64,000 nucleotides of DNA from positions 58,247 to 122,246 of the forward strand of contig CAWUIQ010000004.1 of assembly GCA_963922565.1 (NCBI GenBank), in the 5' to 3' direction. Shown piece after piece: positions 16,569-24,576 of the stretch. The position numbers and the translations under genes were made by a program. The notes under the pieces were generated by a model, which saw only the letters and a program-made list of their open reading frames with translations, was not told the origin of the DNA and did no database searches. Origin of the DNA: JBCBKL01 sp963922565. Its GTDB lineage: Bacteria; Pseudomonadota; Alphaproteobacteria; Rhodobacterales; Rhodobacteraceae. How positions within the stretch are numbered: the first letter of the stretch is position 1; every line of letters begins with the position of its first letter.

Positions 16569-17174
16569 TCAGACCCAAGGCCTTTCAGATGCGACCTTAG
16601 TCTCAAATGAATCGATGCTGGATGCCTTTTCCATGGTCAGCCCGATATCGTCCAGACCTTCGAGCAGGCAGTGCTTTTTGAAGGGGTCGACCTCAAAGGT
16701 AAACGTTTCTCCGTCCGATGTTGTGACCGTCTGAGCCTCAAGGTCGACGACGATACGGGCGTTCGAGCCCTTCTCGGCGTCCTTCATCAACACATCGACC
16801 TGCTCTTGCGGCAGAGCAATCGGAAGGATCCCGTTCTTGAAGCAGTTGTTGTAGAAGATATCGGCAAAGCTGGGTGCAATCACGCAGCGGATTCCGAAAT
16901 CCTTGATCGCCCATGGCGCGTGTTCGCGCGATGAACCACATCCGAAATTGTCGCCCGCTACCAGTATCTCTGCATCGCGGTATTGCGGCTGGTTCAGCAC
17001 GAAATCAGGGTTTTCGTTCCCTTCGTCGTCGTACCGCATCTCGTCAAAGAGGTTCACGCCCAAACCGGACCGTTTGATCGTTTTGAGAAACTGTTTGGGA
17101 ATGATCATATCGGTGTCGATATTGACGAGCGGCATCGGTGCCGCGATCCCAGTCAAGTTGGTGAATTTGTCCAT
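16569..17174 (-). CDS. leuD: 3-isopropylmalate dehydratase small subunit
   Basis: 201 residues, full length. With LeuC it isomerises 2-isopropylmalate to 3-isopropylmalate. Typical blocks are NIDTDMIIPKQFLKTI near residue 18, ILVAGDNFGCGSSREHAPWAI with the substrate-binding GCGSSREH, and FADIFYNNCFKNGILPI. It is 299 bp downstream of leuC on the same strand, an unusually long gap for this pair, containing a CRP-like palindrome and a strong hairpin just before the start. Confidence 0.97.
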   Translation of the reverse strand: MDKFTNLTGIAAPMPLVNIDTDMIIPKQFLKTIKRSGLGVNLFDEMRYDDEGNENPDFVLNQPQYRDAEILVAGDNFGCGSSREHAPWAIKDFGIRCVIAPSFADIFYNNCFKNGILPIALPQEQVDVLMKDAEKGSNARIVVDLEAQTVTTSDGETFTFEVDPFKKHCLLEGLDDIGLTMEKASSIDSFETKVASERPWV

Positions 17175-17202
17175 ACGTCGCGTCCTTTTCTAAGGCGAAA
17201 TT

Positions 17203-17254
17203 GCCCGGGAGGGCTGCCACTCGGCCAAGTGGGGATGTCGATACTCTCCCGGGC
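17203..17254 (-). promoter_or_regulatory. hairpin in the leader of leuD
   Basis: GCCCGGGAG (17203-17211) pairs perfectly with CTCCCGGGC (17246-17254), and within the loop CCACT (17217-17221) pairs with AGTGG (17228-17232). The base of the structure is 29 nt upstream of the leuD start codon. It is a GC-rich stem that should form in the mRNA; whether it is a processing site, an attenuator remnant or a translational control element is unknown. Confidence 0.5.
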
Positions 17255-17320
17255 GTCTTCGTGATAAAAGGCTTCGCGAGTATGACTGGGATGACCCTAG
17301 CAACCTGACGAAGCCAAACC

Positions 17321-17336
17321 TGTGATCTGCCTCACA
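17321..17336. promoter_or_regulatory. CRP/FNR-family type palindrome
   Basis: TGTGA-TCTGCC-TCACA matches the classical CRP half-sites with the correct six-base spacing on both strands. It lies in the leuC-leuD gap, about 150 nt upstream of leuD. Binding by a CRP/FNR-family regulator of this organism is inference from the motif alone. Confidence 0.4.
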
Positions 17337-17473
17337 ACCTTCGGCAAATAGTGAAGTTTTTTCTAAAGATGGTCCTATCCGGCCTGTTTCCACGGTCCGC
17401 AGACTTGGCCCATAGGCCTTGGTCACCGAACCGATCGTGATCCCGAATACCATCTTGGCGCCTGCCAACAGAC

Positions 17474-18883
17474 CTAACCGAGCAGCTCGCGTACATCCGT
17501 CAGGCGGCCCGTGACGGCAGCGGCGGCAGCCATGGCAGGTGACATCAGGTGTGTTCGTCCGCCCCGGCCCTGGCGGCCCTCGAAGTTCCGGTTGGAGGTC
17601 GCGGCACAGCGTTCGCCGGGCTGCAACTGATCCGGGTTCATGGCAAGGCACATCGAACAGCCAGCCAACCGCCACTCGAACCCGGCCTCTTTGAAGATGT
17701 CGGCGATGCCTTCCTCTTCGGCCTGAGCGCGTACAAGGCCTGAACCCGGAACGACCATCGCCCGCAGCCCATCCTTGATCTTTTTGCCTTTCAGGATTTC
17801 CGCCGCTGCACGCAGGTCTTCGATCCGGCCATTTGTGCACGACCCGATAAAGACCGTATCGATCTCGATCTCGCTCAGCGGTGTTCCAGAGGTCAGCCCC
17901 ATGTAATCGAGTGAACGTTCGGCCGCGCCGACTTTGCCGCCCTCAAAGTCCGTGGGTGCAGGGACTTTCGCCGTGATTGGCAAAACGTCTTCGGGTGACG
18001 TGCCCCATGTGACGACCGGTGCGATGTCTTCGCCTTTGATGCTGATGACCTTATCCCAATGCGCGTCGTCATCGGAATAAAGCGTCTTCCACCAGGCCAG
18101 CGCGGCCTCCCATTGTGCGCCTTTGGGTGCGTGCGGGCGACCCATCACGTATTCAAAGGTCTTTTCGTCCGGGGCGATCAAGCCAGCCCGGGCACCGCCC
18201 TCGATCGCCATGTTGCAGACGGTCATGCGGCCTTCCATCGACAGATCCCGGATCGCCTCGCCACAATACTCGATGACGTATCCGGTGCCGCCGGCTGTGC
18301 CGGTCTCGCCGATCACGGACAGCGTGATATCCTTGGCGGTCACACCCGGACGCAGCTTGCCCGTTATCTCGACCTTCATGTTTTTTGACTTCTTCTGGAT
18401 CAGGGTCTGGGTCGCCAGAACGTGCTCGACCTCGGATGTACCGATGCCGTGGGCGAGGGCGCCAAACGCACCATGCGTCGCTGTGTGGCTGTCGCCGCAG
18501 ACGACCGTCATGCCCGGCAGTGTCCAACCCTGTTCCGGGCCGACGATGTGAACGATCCCCTGACGGATGTCATTCATTGGATAGTAGTGGATCCCGAAAT
18601 CCTTGGCGTTCTTGTCCAGCGCTTCGACCTGGATCCTGCTGTCCTCGGTCATCAGCTCCGGGTTTTCGCGACCTTGAGTCGTGGGCACGTTGTGGTCGGG
18701 AACGGCGATAGTCCGCTCCGGGGCGCGGACCTTGCGGCCAGCCATGCGCAGACCTTCGAATGCTTGGGGGCTTGTCACCTCGTGCACCAGGTGGCGGTCG
18801 ATATACAGCAAGCAGGTGCCATCCTCGGCCTCATGCGCAACGTGGGCATCCCAGATTTTGTCATAGAGCGTCTTGGGGGACAT
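17474..18883 (-). CDS. leuC: 3-isopropylmalate dehydratase large subunit
   Basis: 469 residues from the ATG at 18881-18883 (MSPKTLYDKIWDAH), preceded on the minus strand by GGGAGAGG; the longer open frame to 18994 lacks support. It is an aconitase-family 4Fe-4S enzyme; cluster cysteines are C349 (GSCTNGR), C409 and C412 (GCSMC). Other blocks are DHNVPTT, VCGDSHTATHGAFG and FIGSCTNGR. It precedes leuD on the same strand. Confidence 0.97.
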   Translation of the reverse strand: MSPKTLYDKIWDAHVAHEAEDGTCLLYIDRHLVHEVTSPQAFEGLRMAGRKVRAPERTIAVPDHNVPTTQGRENPELMTEDSRIQVEALDKNAKDFGIHYYPMNDIRQGIVHIVGPEQGWTLPGMTVVCGDSHTATHGAFGALAHGIGTSEVEHVLATQTLIQKKSKNMKVEITGKLRPGVTAKDITLSVIGETGTAGGTGYVIEYCGEAIRDLSMEGRMTVCNMAIEGGARAGLIAPDEKTFEYVMGRPHAPKGAQWEAALAWWKTLYSDDDAHWDKVISIKGEDIAPVVTWGTSPEDVLPITAKVPAPTDFEGGKVGAAERSLDYMGLTSGTPLSEIEIDTVFIGSCTNGRIEDLRAAAEILKGKKIKDGLRAMVVPGSGLVRAQAEEEGIADIFKEAGFEWRLAGCSMCLAMNPDQLQPGERCAATSNRNFEGRQGRGGRTHLMSPAMAAAAAVTGRLTDVRELLG

Positions 18884-18929
18884 TGGTCCTCTCCCTTTTT
18901 TCGATGAATGGAATGGGGTGACGACGGGC

Positions 18930-19016
18930 TCAGCCGCGCGCCAGCACCGACCGCGTCGCGCCGTAGAAGCGTTCGCGCAGGCGGGCGCGGTCATCCATAT
19001 CGACGAAGATCATCAT
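18930..19016 (-). CDS. possible small ORF upstream of leuC
   Basis: A 28-codon frame, MMIFVDMDDRARLRERFYG followed by ATRSVLARG, ends 46 bp before the leuC start. It begins with two ATG codons but has no strong ribosome-binding site. Composition is charged, with three leucines and six arginines, so it is not an obvious leucine attenuator peptide. It could be a small conserved protein or a chance frame; conservation would decide. Confidence 0.3.
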   Translation of the reverse strand: MMIFVDMDDRARLRERFYGATRSVLARG

Positions 19017-19114
19017 GGTTCTGCGATACCCAAACCGTGGCGCAGTCGCAAGGGTGGTGTGATTGATCCGCAACATTGGCGGTCGCGTAAATCTTTCAAG
19101 AAAAGGAGGGCATC

Positions 19115-19696
19115 ATGAGAAAACTGATTTCCGCGGTCGGCCTCATTGGGCTGGCTGCTACACCTGCGCTTTCCGAAACCTACAAAGGTTACGAGATGCC
19201 GCCTTACAGCGTCATCGAGAGCCATGGTGGTCTGGAGATACGCGAATACGGTCCACATACCGTGGCCGAGGTCGTGTATGAGGGCACAGTGTCCAGCACG
19301 GTTCGTCAGGGGTTCCGCAGTCTCGCAAGCTATATTTTTGGTGGCAACGACGCCGAGGCCAAGATCGCGATGACGGTCCCGGTCTCGCAGGTGCCAGCCC
19401 GGGACGGCGCTTGGAAGATCCGGTTCATGATGCCAGCGGCCGAGGCAAAGGCGGGTCTGCCGCGCGCAGAGTCGCAGAATATCGCGTTTGAAACACTGGA
19501 GGGCGGCCGCGAGGCGGTTGTTGTCTTCAGCGGCTATGCAACGGACCGCGCCCTGCAGCGGGCCGAGATGCAGCTTAGGACCAAGTTGGCAGAGCTTGGC
19601 CGAGAGCCTGCCGGACCCGCGCGGTATTACTACTACGATGACCCTTTCACGGTGCCTTGGAACAGGCGGAACGAGGTCGCTGTTCCGATCGAGTGA
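19115..19696 (+). CDS. SOUL family haem-binding protein, exported
   Basis: 193 residues after a very strong AAGGAGG site. The signal peptide is MRKLISAVGLIGLAATPALS, cleaved before ETYKGYEM. The SOUL/HBP fold is recognised from YSVIESHGGLEIREYGPHTVAEV, the SFRSLASYIFGGN-like block (FRSLASYIFGGND), IAMTVPVSQ and the C-terminal YYYYDDPFTVPWNRRNEVAVPI. The family binds haem or tetrapyrroles loosely in animals and plants; the role in bacteria is not settled. It is divergent from the small ORF and leuC. Confidence 0.92.
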   Translation: MRKLISAVGLIGLAATPALSETYKGYEMPPYSVIESHGGLEIREYGPHTVAEVVYEGTVSSTVRQGFRSLASYIFGGNDAEAKIAMTVPVSQVPARDGAWKIRFMMPAAEAKAGLPRAESQNIAFETLEGGREAVVVFSGYATDRALQRAEMQLRTKLAELGREPAGPARYYYYDDPFTVPWNRRNEVAVPIE

Positions 19697-19710
19697 GCGG
19701 GAAACCGATT

Positions 19711-20832
19711 TCAGTAAGTCTGAACGGCCAGTTCCTGGTTCTGAGCGATGAGATACCCGACCGTGCCGGCGATCAGCAGGCCCAGGATGATGGCTATCGT
19801 AATCTTCCATGCTGAATAGGGCCGCTCGCCCTGTACCCGCCCCGTTCGTCCGTTGACGACAAAGCGGTATGTCTTTCCCCTATACTTGTAGGCGGCCAGC
19901 CAGACCGGCAGCAGCACGTGCTTGAACGTGATGGCGCCCAGTTTGGTGTCTACGCCATGTATCCGTTGACGGTCGCCCCCAATGTCGAACCGGATATCGC
20001 GTTCGATGGCCCGGTCCATAAAGGCGCGTGCCTCCTCGAACCCATCTTCCAGCCCGACAGTATAGCCCTCGGCCCGGAAACCGGCGAGGAATTCGGGCTG
20101 ATACGGCTCGAGCTCTGACAGATCCCACGGTTGCAAGGCGTCTGTGAACTTCTTGGGCAGGCTGGTCGAAGCCAGAACAAGAACATCGTCAAAGAAACGT
20201 GCAACCCGACCGCGTACCGACCGCCACCGCACTTTCGGCACCTGGACCTGCTGACGCTTGCCATCCCGCATGACCGTCCGCGTTTCGTAGTAGACGGTTC
20301 CGCGCTCACCGGAATAGCTGCTGCGGGTGTCTGCGTCGAAGGTCCAGTAGGGCACGTAGATGCCCTGCATCTTGCGGCCCTTGCGGGCATAATCCTGCAA
20401 ACCGGAAGGCGCGAACCACAGCCGGCCCAGCCAATCGGTCATGGCATCCCGCGCGGTATCTTCGTTCAGGCCAAAGGGCAGCAGGCCGCGCGGCTTGATA
20501 TGCCGGTGCGTGCCGGTATCGGTCACCACCGGCGTGGCGCAAAACGGGCATTCGGCGGCATGAACGTTCGGGTCGAATTCGACCTCGGCGGCGCAATTAG
20601 GACATTTGGAAACCCGCGTCTCCTCCATTTCCGCAAGTGGCAGGTCCTGTTCCAGCGCTGAGCGATAGTCGAGTTCCGCAATCGGATGAAACGTGCGCTG
20701 GTAACCCTCAAGCGCGGCTGTGTTGCCGCAATGATCGCAGGTCAGCGTTCCGTTCATCGGGTCGAACCGAAAGTCCGCACCACACGCGTCGCAGGGAAAA
20801 CGGTGATCGGCGATCGGGCTGACGTCGTTCAT
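19711..20832 (-). CDS. zinc-ribbon (TFIIB-like) membrane-anchored protein
   Basis: 373 residues starting MNDVSPIADHRFPCDACGADF at 20832, coupled to the preceding gene by ATGA. Two zinc ribbons are visible: CDACGADFRF with CDHCGN (about 14-36), and CPNCAAEVEF with CPFC (about 79-103). The central region (KMQGIYVPYWTFDADTRSSYSGERG, YYETRTVMRDG) is beta-rich and resembles the primosomal/TFIIB-type zinc-ribbon proteins found beside SPFH proteins. A C-terminal helix (ITIAIILGLLIAGTVGYLIA) anchors it. Last gene of the TelA operon; probably a cytoplasmic-face membrane factor of that module. No enzymatic motif seen. Confidence 0.8.
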   Translation of the reverse strand: MNDVSPIADHRFPCDACGADFRFDPMNGTLTCDHCGNTAALEGYQRTFHPIAELDYRSALEQDLPLAEMEETRVSKCPNCAAEVEFDPNVHAAECPFCATPVVTDTGTHRHIKPRGLLPFGLNEDTARDAMTDWLGRLWFAPSGLQDYARKGRKMQGIYVPYWTFDADTRSSYSGERGTVYYETRTVMRDGKRQQVQVPKVRWRSVRGRVARFFDDVLVLASTSLPKKFTDALQPWDLSELEPYQPEFLAGFRAEGYTVGLEDGFEEARAFMDRAIERDIRFDIGGDRQRIHGVDTKLGAITFKHVLLPVWLAAYKYRGKTYRFVVNGRTGRVQGERPYSAWKITIAIILGLLIAGTVGYLIAQNQELAVQTY

Positions 20833-21251
20833 AGCAGTCCGTGCAGCGCTTTGGGCGTCATGCGTCGGAATGCTCCGTCGCCGAGGGCGGTATGGCGCCA
20901 AAGATGAAAGATGCCGTGCAACGACGCGACGCTCATCAGGACGAAATAGAGATCGCTCAACCTGATACCTGCCGTTCCCCAGCCGAGCAGGTAGGCGATG
21001 GTCAAACCGGCGGAAAAGGCGAGCAGGGCATACATGCCCCGGCTCAGCCAAGGGTGAGCATGGCGCAGCCAGCCCTCGAGTTTCGGGCCCGGCCCTGACA
21101 TCAGACCTCGGGCAATAGCGATGCCCGTCATCATCAATGCGCTTGTCGCGAAAGCCCAGCCAAGCGCGGGGATGGGTCCGCCAGCCAGCAATAGCATCAG
21201 AGACATGAACGAAAACCAGTGCAGCAGTATAGTGGCGCGGCGCCGGTTCAT
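20829..21251 (-). CDS. cytochrome b561-like membrane protein
   Basis: 140 residues with four membrane helices. Histidines are at the helix positions expected for di-haem b561 proteins: LLHWFSFMSL in helix 1, HAHPWLSRGMYALL before helix 3 and SVASLHGIFHLWRHTAL in helix 4, followed by the GDGAFRRMTPKALH tail that recalls the family's DGTLRRMLP ending. It is therefore probably a small haem-b membrane protein, though haem binding is inferred. It starts one base after the SPFH gene and overlaps the zinc-ribbon gene. Confidence 0.7.
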   Translation of the reverse strand: MNRRRATILLHWFSFMSLMLLLAGGPIPALGWAFATSALMMTGIAIARGLMSGPGPKLEGWLRHAHPWLSRGMYALLAFSAGLTIAYLLGWGTAGIRLSDLYFVLMSVASLHGIFHLWRHTALGDGAFRRMTPKALHGLL

Positions 21252-21252
21252 G

Positions 21253-22371
21253 TCAGCTGCCGGGCGGAGGCGGCGGCAAGATCGTGAAGAGCTGCGCCAG
21301 CTCCATTACATCCTCGGCCTTCAGCCAGCCATCCTGCCCCGCTGTCCAGACGTAGGTGTCACGGGTCAGATCGCCTGCAGCGGCCATCTTGCCTAGATCG
21401 GCCTTGGAGTATGGGCCCTTTGTCTGGCCGCCCTCGGCGATATGCCAGATGTGTTCCACAGGGGGTGGCGGAGGAGGTGCGATCGCGGCCTGCGAAGGGG
21501 GCGCCTGCACCTGCGCACGCGCCCCCCAAGGGCCCGCCGCTGTCTGGCCGATCTGCATCCCCAGCCCGGCACCCAGCCCGGTCTGAAGCGCCGCGGCACC
21601 TGCACCCTCACGACCTAGGGCCTCGGCCGCCTGAAACTGCATGTATTCGTTGAGATTGCCGATCACGCCCATGGATGACCGCTTGTCCATAACCTCTTCG
21701 ACGGCGGGCGGGAGCGAGATGTTTTCGATATAGAGTTCCGGCAAGGCCAGCCCATATTCGGCAATCTGCGCCTCGATCTCCTTGGCGACGAGCTGGCCGA
21801 GTTCCCTTGTGTTCGCAGCCATATCGAGCACCGGGATACCGGCCCGCGCGAGCGTTCTGGAAAATTCCTGCACGATGATGTTGCGGATCTGAAAGCTGAT
21901 CTCGTCCATCGTGAATTCGCCGTCTGTGCCCACGATTTCAACAAGGAAACGGGCCGGATCGATCACGCGTACCGAATAGGTGCCAAAGGCCCGCAAGCGT
22001 ACCGGGCCGAATTCGGGATCCCGGCAGATGATCGGGTTCTTGGTGCCCCATTTGAGATCGTTGAATCGGGTCGTGTTGACGAAATAGATCTCTGATTTGA
22101 AGGGCGATCTAAAGCCATGATCCCAATGCTGGAGCGTTGTCAGGATCGGCATATTGTTCGTCTCAAGCATATAGAGACCAGGCGTGAAGACATCCGCCAG
22201 CTGACCCTCGTGCACAAAAACAGCAGCCTGGCCTTCGCGCACGGTCAGCTTGGCCCCGTACTTGATCTCGTGCCCCTCGCGCTCGAAGCGCCAGACCATG
22301 GTATCGCGTGTGTCATCGACCCAGTGAATAACGTCGATGAACTCTCCGCTCAGAAAATCAAAAATGCCCAT
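21253..22371 (-). CDS. SPFH domain (YdjI-like) protein with C-terminal GYF_2 domain
   Basis: 372 residues. The SPFH/band-7 domain runs from about 10 to 230 (VIHWVDDTRDTMVWRFEREGHEIKYGAKLTV, QAAVFVHEGQLADVFTPGLYML, LRAFGTYSVRVIDPARFL, IRNIIVQEFSRTLARAGIPVLDMA), the subgroup once called virion core protein-like. An Ala/Gly/Pro-rich linker (GAGAAALQTGLGAGLG, then PPPPPP) leads to a GYF_2 domain, IWHIAEGGQTKGPYSKADLG to DGWLKAEDV. Such proteins scaffold membrane microdomains, and the GYF_2 domain probably binds proline-rich partners. Central gene of the TelA operon. Confidence 0.88.
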   Translation of the reverse strand: MGIFDFLSGEFIDVIHWVDDTRDTMVWRFEREGHEIKYGAKLTVREGQAAVFVHEGQLADVFTPGLYMLETNNMPILTTLQHWDHGFRSPFKSEIYFVNTTRFNDLKWGTKNPIICRDPEFGPVRLRAFGTYSVRVIDPARFLVEIVGTDGEFTMDEISFQIRNIIVQEFSRTLARAGIPVLDMAANTRELGQLVAKEIEAQIAEYGLALPELYIENISLPPAVEEVMDKRSSMGVIGNLNEYMQFQAAEALGREGAGAAALQTGLGAGLGMQIGQTAAGPWGARAQVQAPPSQAAIAPPPPPPVEHIWHIAEGGQTKGPYSKADLGKMAAAGDLTRDTYVWTAGQDGWLKAEDVMELAQLFTILPPPPPGS

Positions 22372-22404
22372 CGGTGGTCTCCTTCATTGGTCCGAGGCAT
22401 GGGA

Positions 22405-23355
22405 TCACGACGGACCGCCCATGCGCTCGCTCGCCAGCTCCCGCACGAGGGGGCGTGCCTCTTCAAGCGTAATTCCGGGTTCAAGCCGCTTGTCATAGAG
22501 CATCCCAAGCAGCATTTCGTCATGCGTCGTCAAGAGCGCGAATTCATCGTCATCGTTAAAGATCGAAGGACGCGCATTCGGGCTGTCATTTGCGAGCCCC
22601 AGGCTTTGCGCCAGTTCCTCGTGGATGCAGGAAAGGCGCAGCAGGTCTGGGTTTTCATCCCGAATGACCACAATCGCCGCAACATATGCACTAGGACTTT
22701 CGGCGGATCCGAAGGCGGCGACGGCGCAGTAGACATCGCGCGGCAGGTCACGCAGACGCCTAAGACCGCTACCGCTGACGCCGGCAATCTGGGTGGCTTG
22801 GGTCTCGAGCAGGCTGGCCCTTTCATCCTCGCTGACAAAAAGCACGAGCACGTTCGGCCGCGAGCTGACGGCGATCGGGTGTCCGGTTGCCCGGGCAAGG
22901 CGTGCGGCGTAGCGATTGAGATCTGAAAGGTCCTGGCGTGCCTGGGCTTGTGTCACCGACGATCCGAACACGGCATTGATGCGGATCGGACCCTCCCAGC
23001 GACGCAACGGGCTTGATCTGGGCAAACCGAACCCGCCCGATCCGAATTCGTTAAAGAACACGATCTGCTCAAAGTTTCGCGCCAGCATCTCGGCGGTGAA
23101 GGGCGTGTCTGGCCCGCCACCATCCTGACGCAGCAAGCCTTGGGTCAATTGAGATGACTGGACCTCGGTCAGGTCACGCCGTAGCGCGGCACTGGCCTCG
23201 GACGTTGGTTGGGGTGACGACCGTGCAATCCCAAGGCCCTGTGGCCTTGCCTGAGGGGTCAGGACCGGTTCGACAGGCACGAAAAGTTCGCAGCCGGCCA
23301 AGGCCATCAAGGCCAAACCGGCTGCAACCCACGATCTTGTCCGCACCCCGTTCAT
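22405..23355 (-). CDS. DUF2927 lipoprotein
   Basis: 316 residues from the ATG at 23353-23355, 13 bp after telA. The signal peptide ends in the lipobox LALMALAGC, giving a lipidated Cys. The DUF2927 domain has the CIHEELAQSLGLANDSP motif near residue 242, followed by SIFNDDDEFALLTTHDEMLL. The HEExxQ sequence resembles a metallopeptidase helix (HExxH) with the second His replaced by Gln. Catalysis is therefore possible but unproven. This family commonly sits next to TelA in roseobacters. Predicted periplasmic, membrane-anchored. Confidence 0.83.
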   Translation of the reverse strand: MNGVRTRSWVAAGLALMALAGCELFVPVEPVLTPQARPQGLGIARSSPQPTSEASAALRRDLTEVQSSQLTQGLLRQDGGGPDTPFTAEMLARNFEQIVFFNEFGSGGFGLPRSSPLRRWEGPIRINAVFGSSVTQAQARQDLSDLNRYAARLARATGHPIAVSSRPNVLVLFVSEDERASLLETQATQIAGVSGSGLRRLRDLPRDVYCAVAAFGSAESPSAYVAAIVVIRDENPDLLRLSCIHEELAQSLGLANDSPNARPSIFNDDDEFALLTTHDEMLLGMLYDKRLEPGITLEEARPLVRELASERMGGPS

Positions 23356-23368
23356 CCGTTCGCGAGGG

Positions 23369-24565
23369 TCAGGCCGGAACCGACGTGGCCGCTGTATCAC
23401 CCAAACCGTCGCCGCGCGATTTTGCAGCGGCCAGAGTATCCCGAAGCTCGGCCTCCATCTTCTTCAACTCTTCCTCGGCCGCGGCCCGCTTTGCCTTGCC
23501 TTCATCGGCGATCTGGAGGCTTTCCTCGATCGTACCGATCAGATCCGCATTGGCTTGCTTGACGGCTTCGATGTCGAACACGCCACGCTCCATTTCTTCG
23601 CGGATCATCTTGTTGCTTTCGCGCAGATTGGCTGCATTGGCGGTCAGAAGCTCATTTGTCAGATCGTTTGCATCGCGCACTGCTGCGGCAGCTTCGGCGC
23701 TGCGCTGGATGGTCACGGCCTGTGCCAGTTGGGTTTCCCACAGCGGCACGGTGTTGACGAGGGTCGAGTTGATCTTGGTCACGAGTGATTTGTCATTCTC
23801 TTGCACGAGTCGGATCGACGGCAGAGATTGCATCGTGACCTGTCGGGTCAGCTTGAGGTCGTGAACCCGTCGTTCCAGATCGTCCCGAGCCGCTCGAAGA
23901 TCCCGCAACTCTTGTGCCACCATGACCTGATTTTCTTCTGGTGCTGCCTGTACCTCGGCGTCCTTTGCCGGGATGATGGTGCTGTCCAGCTCCTGCAGCT
24001 TTTCTTCGCCGGCCGCGATATAGAGCGCCAGTTCGTCATAGAATTGCAGCGTCTTTTCATAGAGCAGGTCGAGCGATTTGATGTCCTTGAGCAGCGTGTG
24101 CTCATGCCCCAGAAGGTCGTCCGTGATATTGTCGATTTGGCCCTGAACGGTTTCGAACCGGGCGGTGAACTTCGCAAACGGGGCGGCCCGGCCCAGCAGC
24201 TTTTCCCACCACGATCGATCGCGCCGAACATCCAGTTCGCTCACAGAAAAGCCGCGGATCGTGGTCACGATGCTGCGCAGGCTGTCCCCAGCCGGTCCGA
24301 CCTCCTTGTTGCGGACGTCTGCCAGCATCGCCTGGCTGATTTCCTGCAGCTCGGCCTGGGCGGCGGATCCGAACGAAACGATCGAGTTCGTGTCGGCCAT
24401 GTCGATCTCATCCATCCGACGGCGAATTTCGGCCCCGACCGGTGCATCCGCTTCGGCGAGCGGAACAATCGCTCCGGCCTCTTTCGGTTCCGGCAGCATG
24501 ACGGCGGTCACTTCTTCGACAAGGGCGAGATCTTGTTCGGCTTTCTGGCGCACTGTTTCTGACAT
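23369..24565 (-). CDS. telA: TelA family toxic anion resistance protein
   Basis: 398 residues, mostly helical coiled coil. TelA-family markers are SIVSFGSAAQAELQEISQAML near 60, RSWWEKLLGRAAPFAKFTARFETVQGQID near 115-145, LLKDIKSLDLLYEKTLQFYDELALYIAAGEEKL, and the VTMQSLPSIRLVQENDKSLVTKINSTLVNTVPLWETQL block near 250. The family was named from tellurite and other anion resistance, but its biochemical role is unknown. It starts 11 bp after xpaC. In this operon it probably acts at the inner membrane with XpaC and the SPFH protein. Confidence 0.93.
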   Translation of the reverse strand: MSETVRQKAEQDLALVEEVTAVMLPEPKEAGAIVPLAEADAPVGAEIRRRMDEIDMADTNSIVSFGSAAQAELQEISQAMLADVRNKEVGPAGDSLRSIVTTIRGFSVSELDVRRDRSWWEKLLGRAAPFAKFTARFETVQGQIDNITDDLLGHEHTLLKDIKSLDLLYEKTLQFYDELALYIAAGEEKLQELDSTIIPAKDAEVQAAPEENQVMVAQELRDLRAARDDLERRVHDLKLTRQVTMQSLPSIRLVQENDKSLVTKINSTLVNTVPLWETQLAQAVTIQRSAEAAAAVRDANDLTNELLTANAANLRESNKMIREEMERGVFDIEAVKQANADLIGTIEESLQIADEGKAKRAAAEEELKKMEAELRDTLAAAKSRGDGLGDTAATSVPA

Positions 24566-24576
24566 TTATGTCTCCC

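Noticed and set aside
17190..17473. Coding in the leuC-leuD gap (open frame reading towards leuD)
   Set aside because: The frame is an extension antisense to nothing and overlaps the leuC end in another frame; no start with a ribosome site and no recognisable protein.
19013..19810. Minus-strand open frame opposite the SOUL gene
   Set aside because: Complement of a well-recognised SOUL protein that has its own strong ribosome site.
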